A stretch of DNA of 7,486 nucleotides from Truepera sp. (GTDB lineage: Bacteria > Deinococcota > Deinococci > Deinococcales > Trueperaceae): positions 1 through 7,486 of the forward strand of contig JAGXSO010000010.1 of the NCBI GenBank assembly GCA_018333775.1. The letters are read 5' to 3'. Made by a program: the position numbers and the translations under genes. Each line of letters opens with the position of its first letter. Position 1 is the first letter of the stretch. The notes below the pieces were generated by a model. The model worked only from the letters and a program-made list of their open reading frames with translations, made no database searches and was not told the origin of the DNA. This document shows positions 7,171 to 7,486 of this stretch, piece by piece.

Positions 7171-7486
7171 TCAGTCACCGGCCAACCGCCGCGACTCCCG
7201 ATAGAAGAACTGATAGGCCTCGTTGGTGGGCTCGAGCCGCCGGGCACGGTCATAAAACGTCGCGGCGTCGCGGTAGTGGCCCTGTTCAAAGGCGACCCGT
7301 CCCAGCCAGGCCCAGGCCGCCGCGTAGTCGGGGTTAGCCGTCGTGGCACGGGCAAAGCGCTCGCGCGCTAGGCTCAGGTTGCCAACCTCATGAGCGCTCA
7401 CCCCTTCGCGGAAGGCGTTGACCGCACTTATCCCCCAGCGCGCCTGATCGCGGGCCAACTCCAGGAAGTAGGCGGCGCGCCGATCG
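7171..7486 (-). CDS. Tetratricopeptide-repeat protein, C-terminal part (5' end outside window)
   Basis: The frame ends at TGA (7173-7171) and stays open to the window edge, so the gene continues upstream; the TTG at 7458 is not needed as a start. The visible 104 residues hold TPR helices: VNAFREGVSAHEVGNLSLARERFARATTANP followed by YAAAWAWLGRVAFEQGHYRDAATFYDRARRLEP, each with the A/G-small residue pattern and closing Pro of a TPR. The end, EAYQFFYRESRRLAGD, resembles a capping helix. TPR domains mediate protein-protein contacts; no partner or enzyme domain is visible. No signal peptide can be assessed. Confidence 0.82.
   Translation of the reverse strand, partial: DRRAAYFLELARDQARWGISAVNAFREGVSAHEVGNLSLARERFARATTANPDYAAAWAWLGRVAFEQGHYRDAATFYDRARRLEPTNEAYQFFYRESRRLAGD

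Noticed and set aside
7042..7371. + strand frame overlapping the PspC and TPR genes
   Set aside because: It is out of frame with the PspC domain and antisense to a clear TPR protein, with no ribosome site or recognisable sequence.

Overview
The window is GC-rich, dense bacterial DNA with short intergenic gaps and ATGA gene overlaps. At three genes or gene pairs a TANNNT -10 box sits only 5-7 bases before the ATG, with no room for a Shine-Dalgarno site. That arrangement is typical of the leaderless transcripts of Deinococcus, Thermus and Meiothermus. Together with the gene content it suggests Deinococcota, perhaps a Meiothermus-like member of the Thermaceae. This assignment is inference; no rRNA or marker gene is present.

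Left part (1 to about 260): the right end of an IS21-family insertion sequence, with the last 52 codons of istB and two terminal repeats. Next comes a two-gene + strand unit (355-1097): a small unrecognised protein overlapping by ATGA a Nudix hydrolase of the MutT/MTH1 type. Then a single gene (1204-2604) encodes a PLP-dependent beta-lyase. Residues that separate the two enzymes identify it as tyrosine phenol-lyase, not tryptophanase. It is followed by a small array of three 14-bp tandem repeats plus one inverted copy (2605-2674), lying between convergent genes.

Centre (2739-6532, - strand): a two-gene operon for a heterodimeric ABC exporter. The first subunit (4516-6300) has the catalytic Walker B Glu and switch His but a degenerate signature motif. 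The second (2739-4508) has the canonical LSGGQ but Asp in place of the Glu and Ser in place of the His. Together they give one consensus and one degenerate ATP site, as in TM287/288, TmrAB and BmrCD.

The most notable part is the 5' leader of this operon (6356-6532). It has a good sigma-70-type promoter, a strong Shine-Dalgarno site, a 21-codon leader ORF ending in Trp-stop, a 9-bp intrinsic terminator with a U tract, and a 15-pair alternative helix that joins the end of the leader ORF to the 5' arm of the terminator. This is the architecture of a ribosome-mediated transcription attenuator, like the bmrB leader of Bacillus bmrCD. I read it as translation-sensing control of a multidrug-type exporter.

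Right part (6570-7486): divergent from the exporter, a leaderless DUF309 gene overlaps by ATGA a small PspC-domain membrane protein. A TPR protein gene converges from the - strand and runs off the window end.
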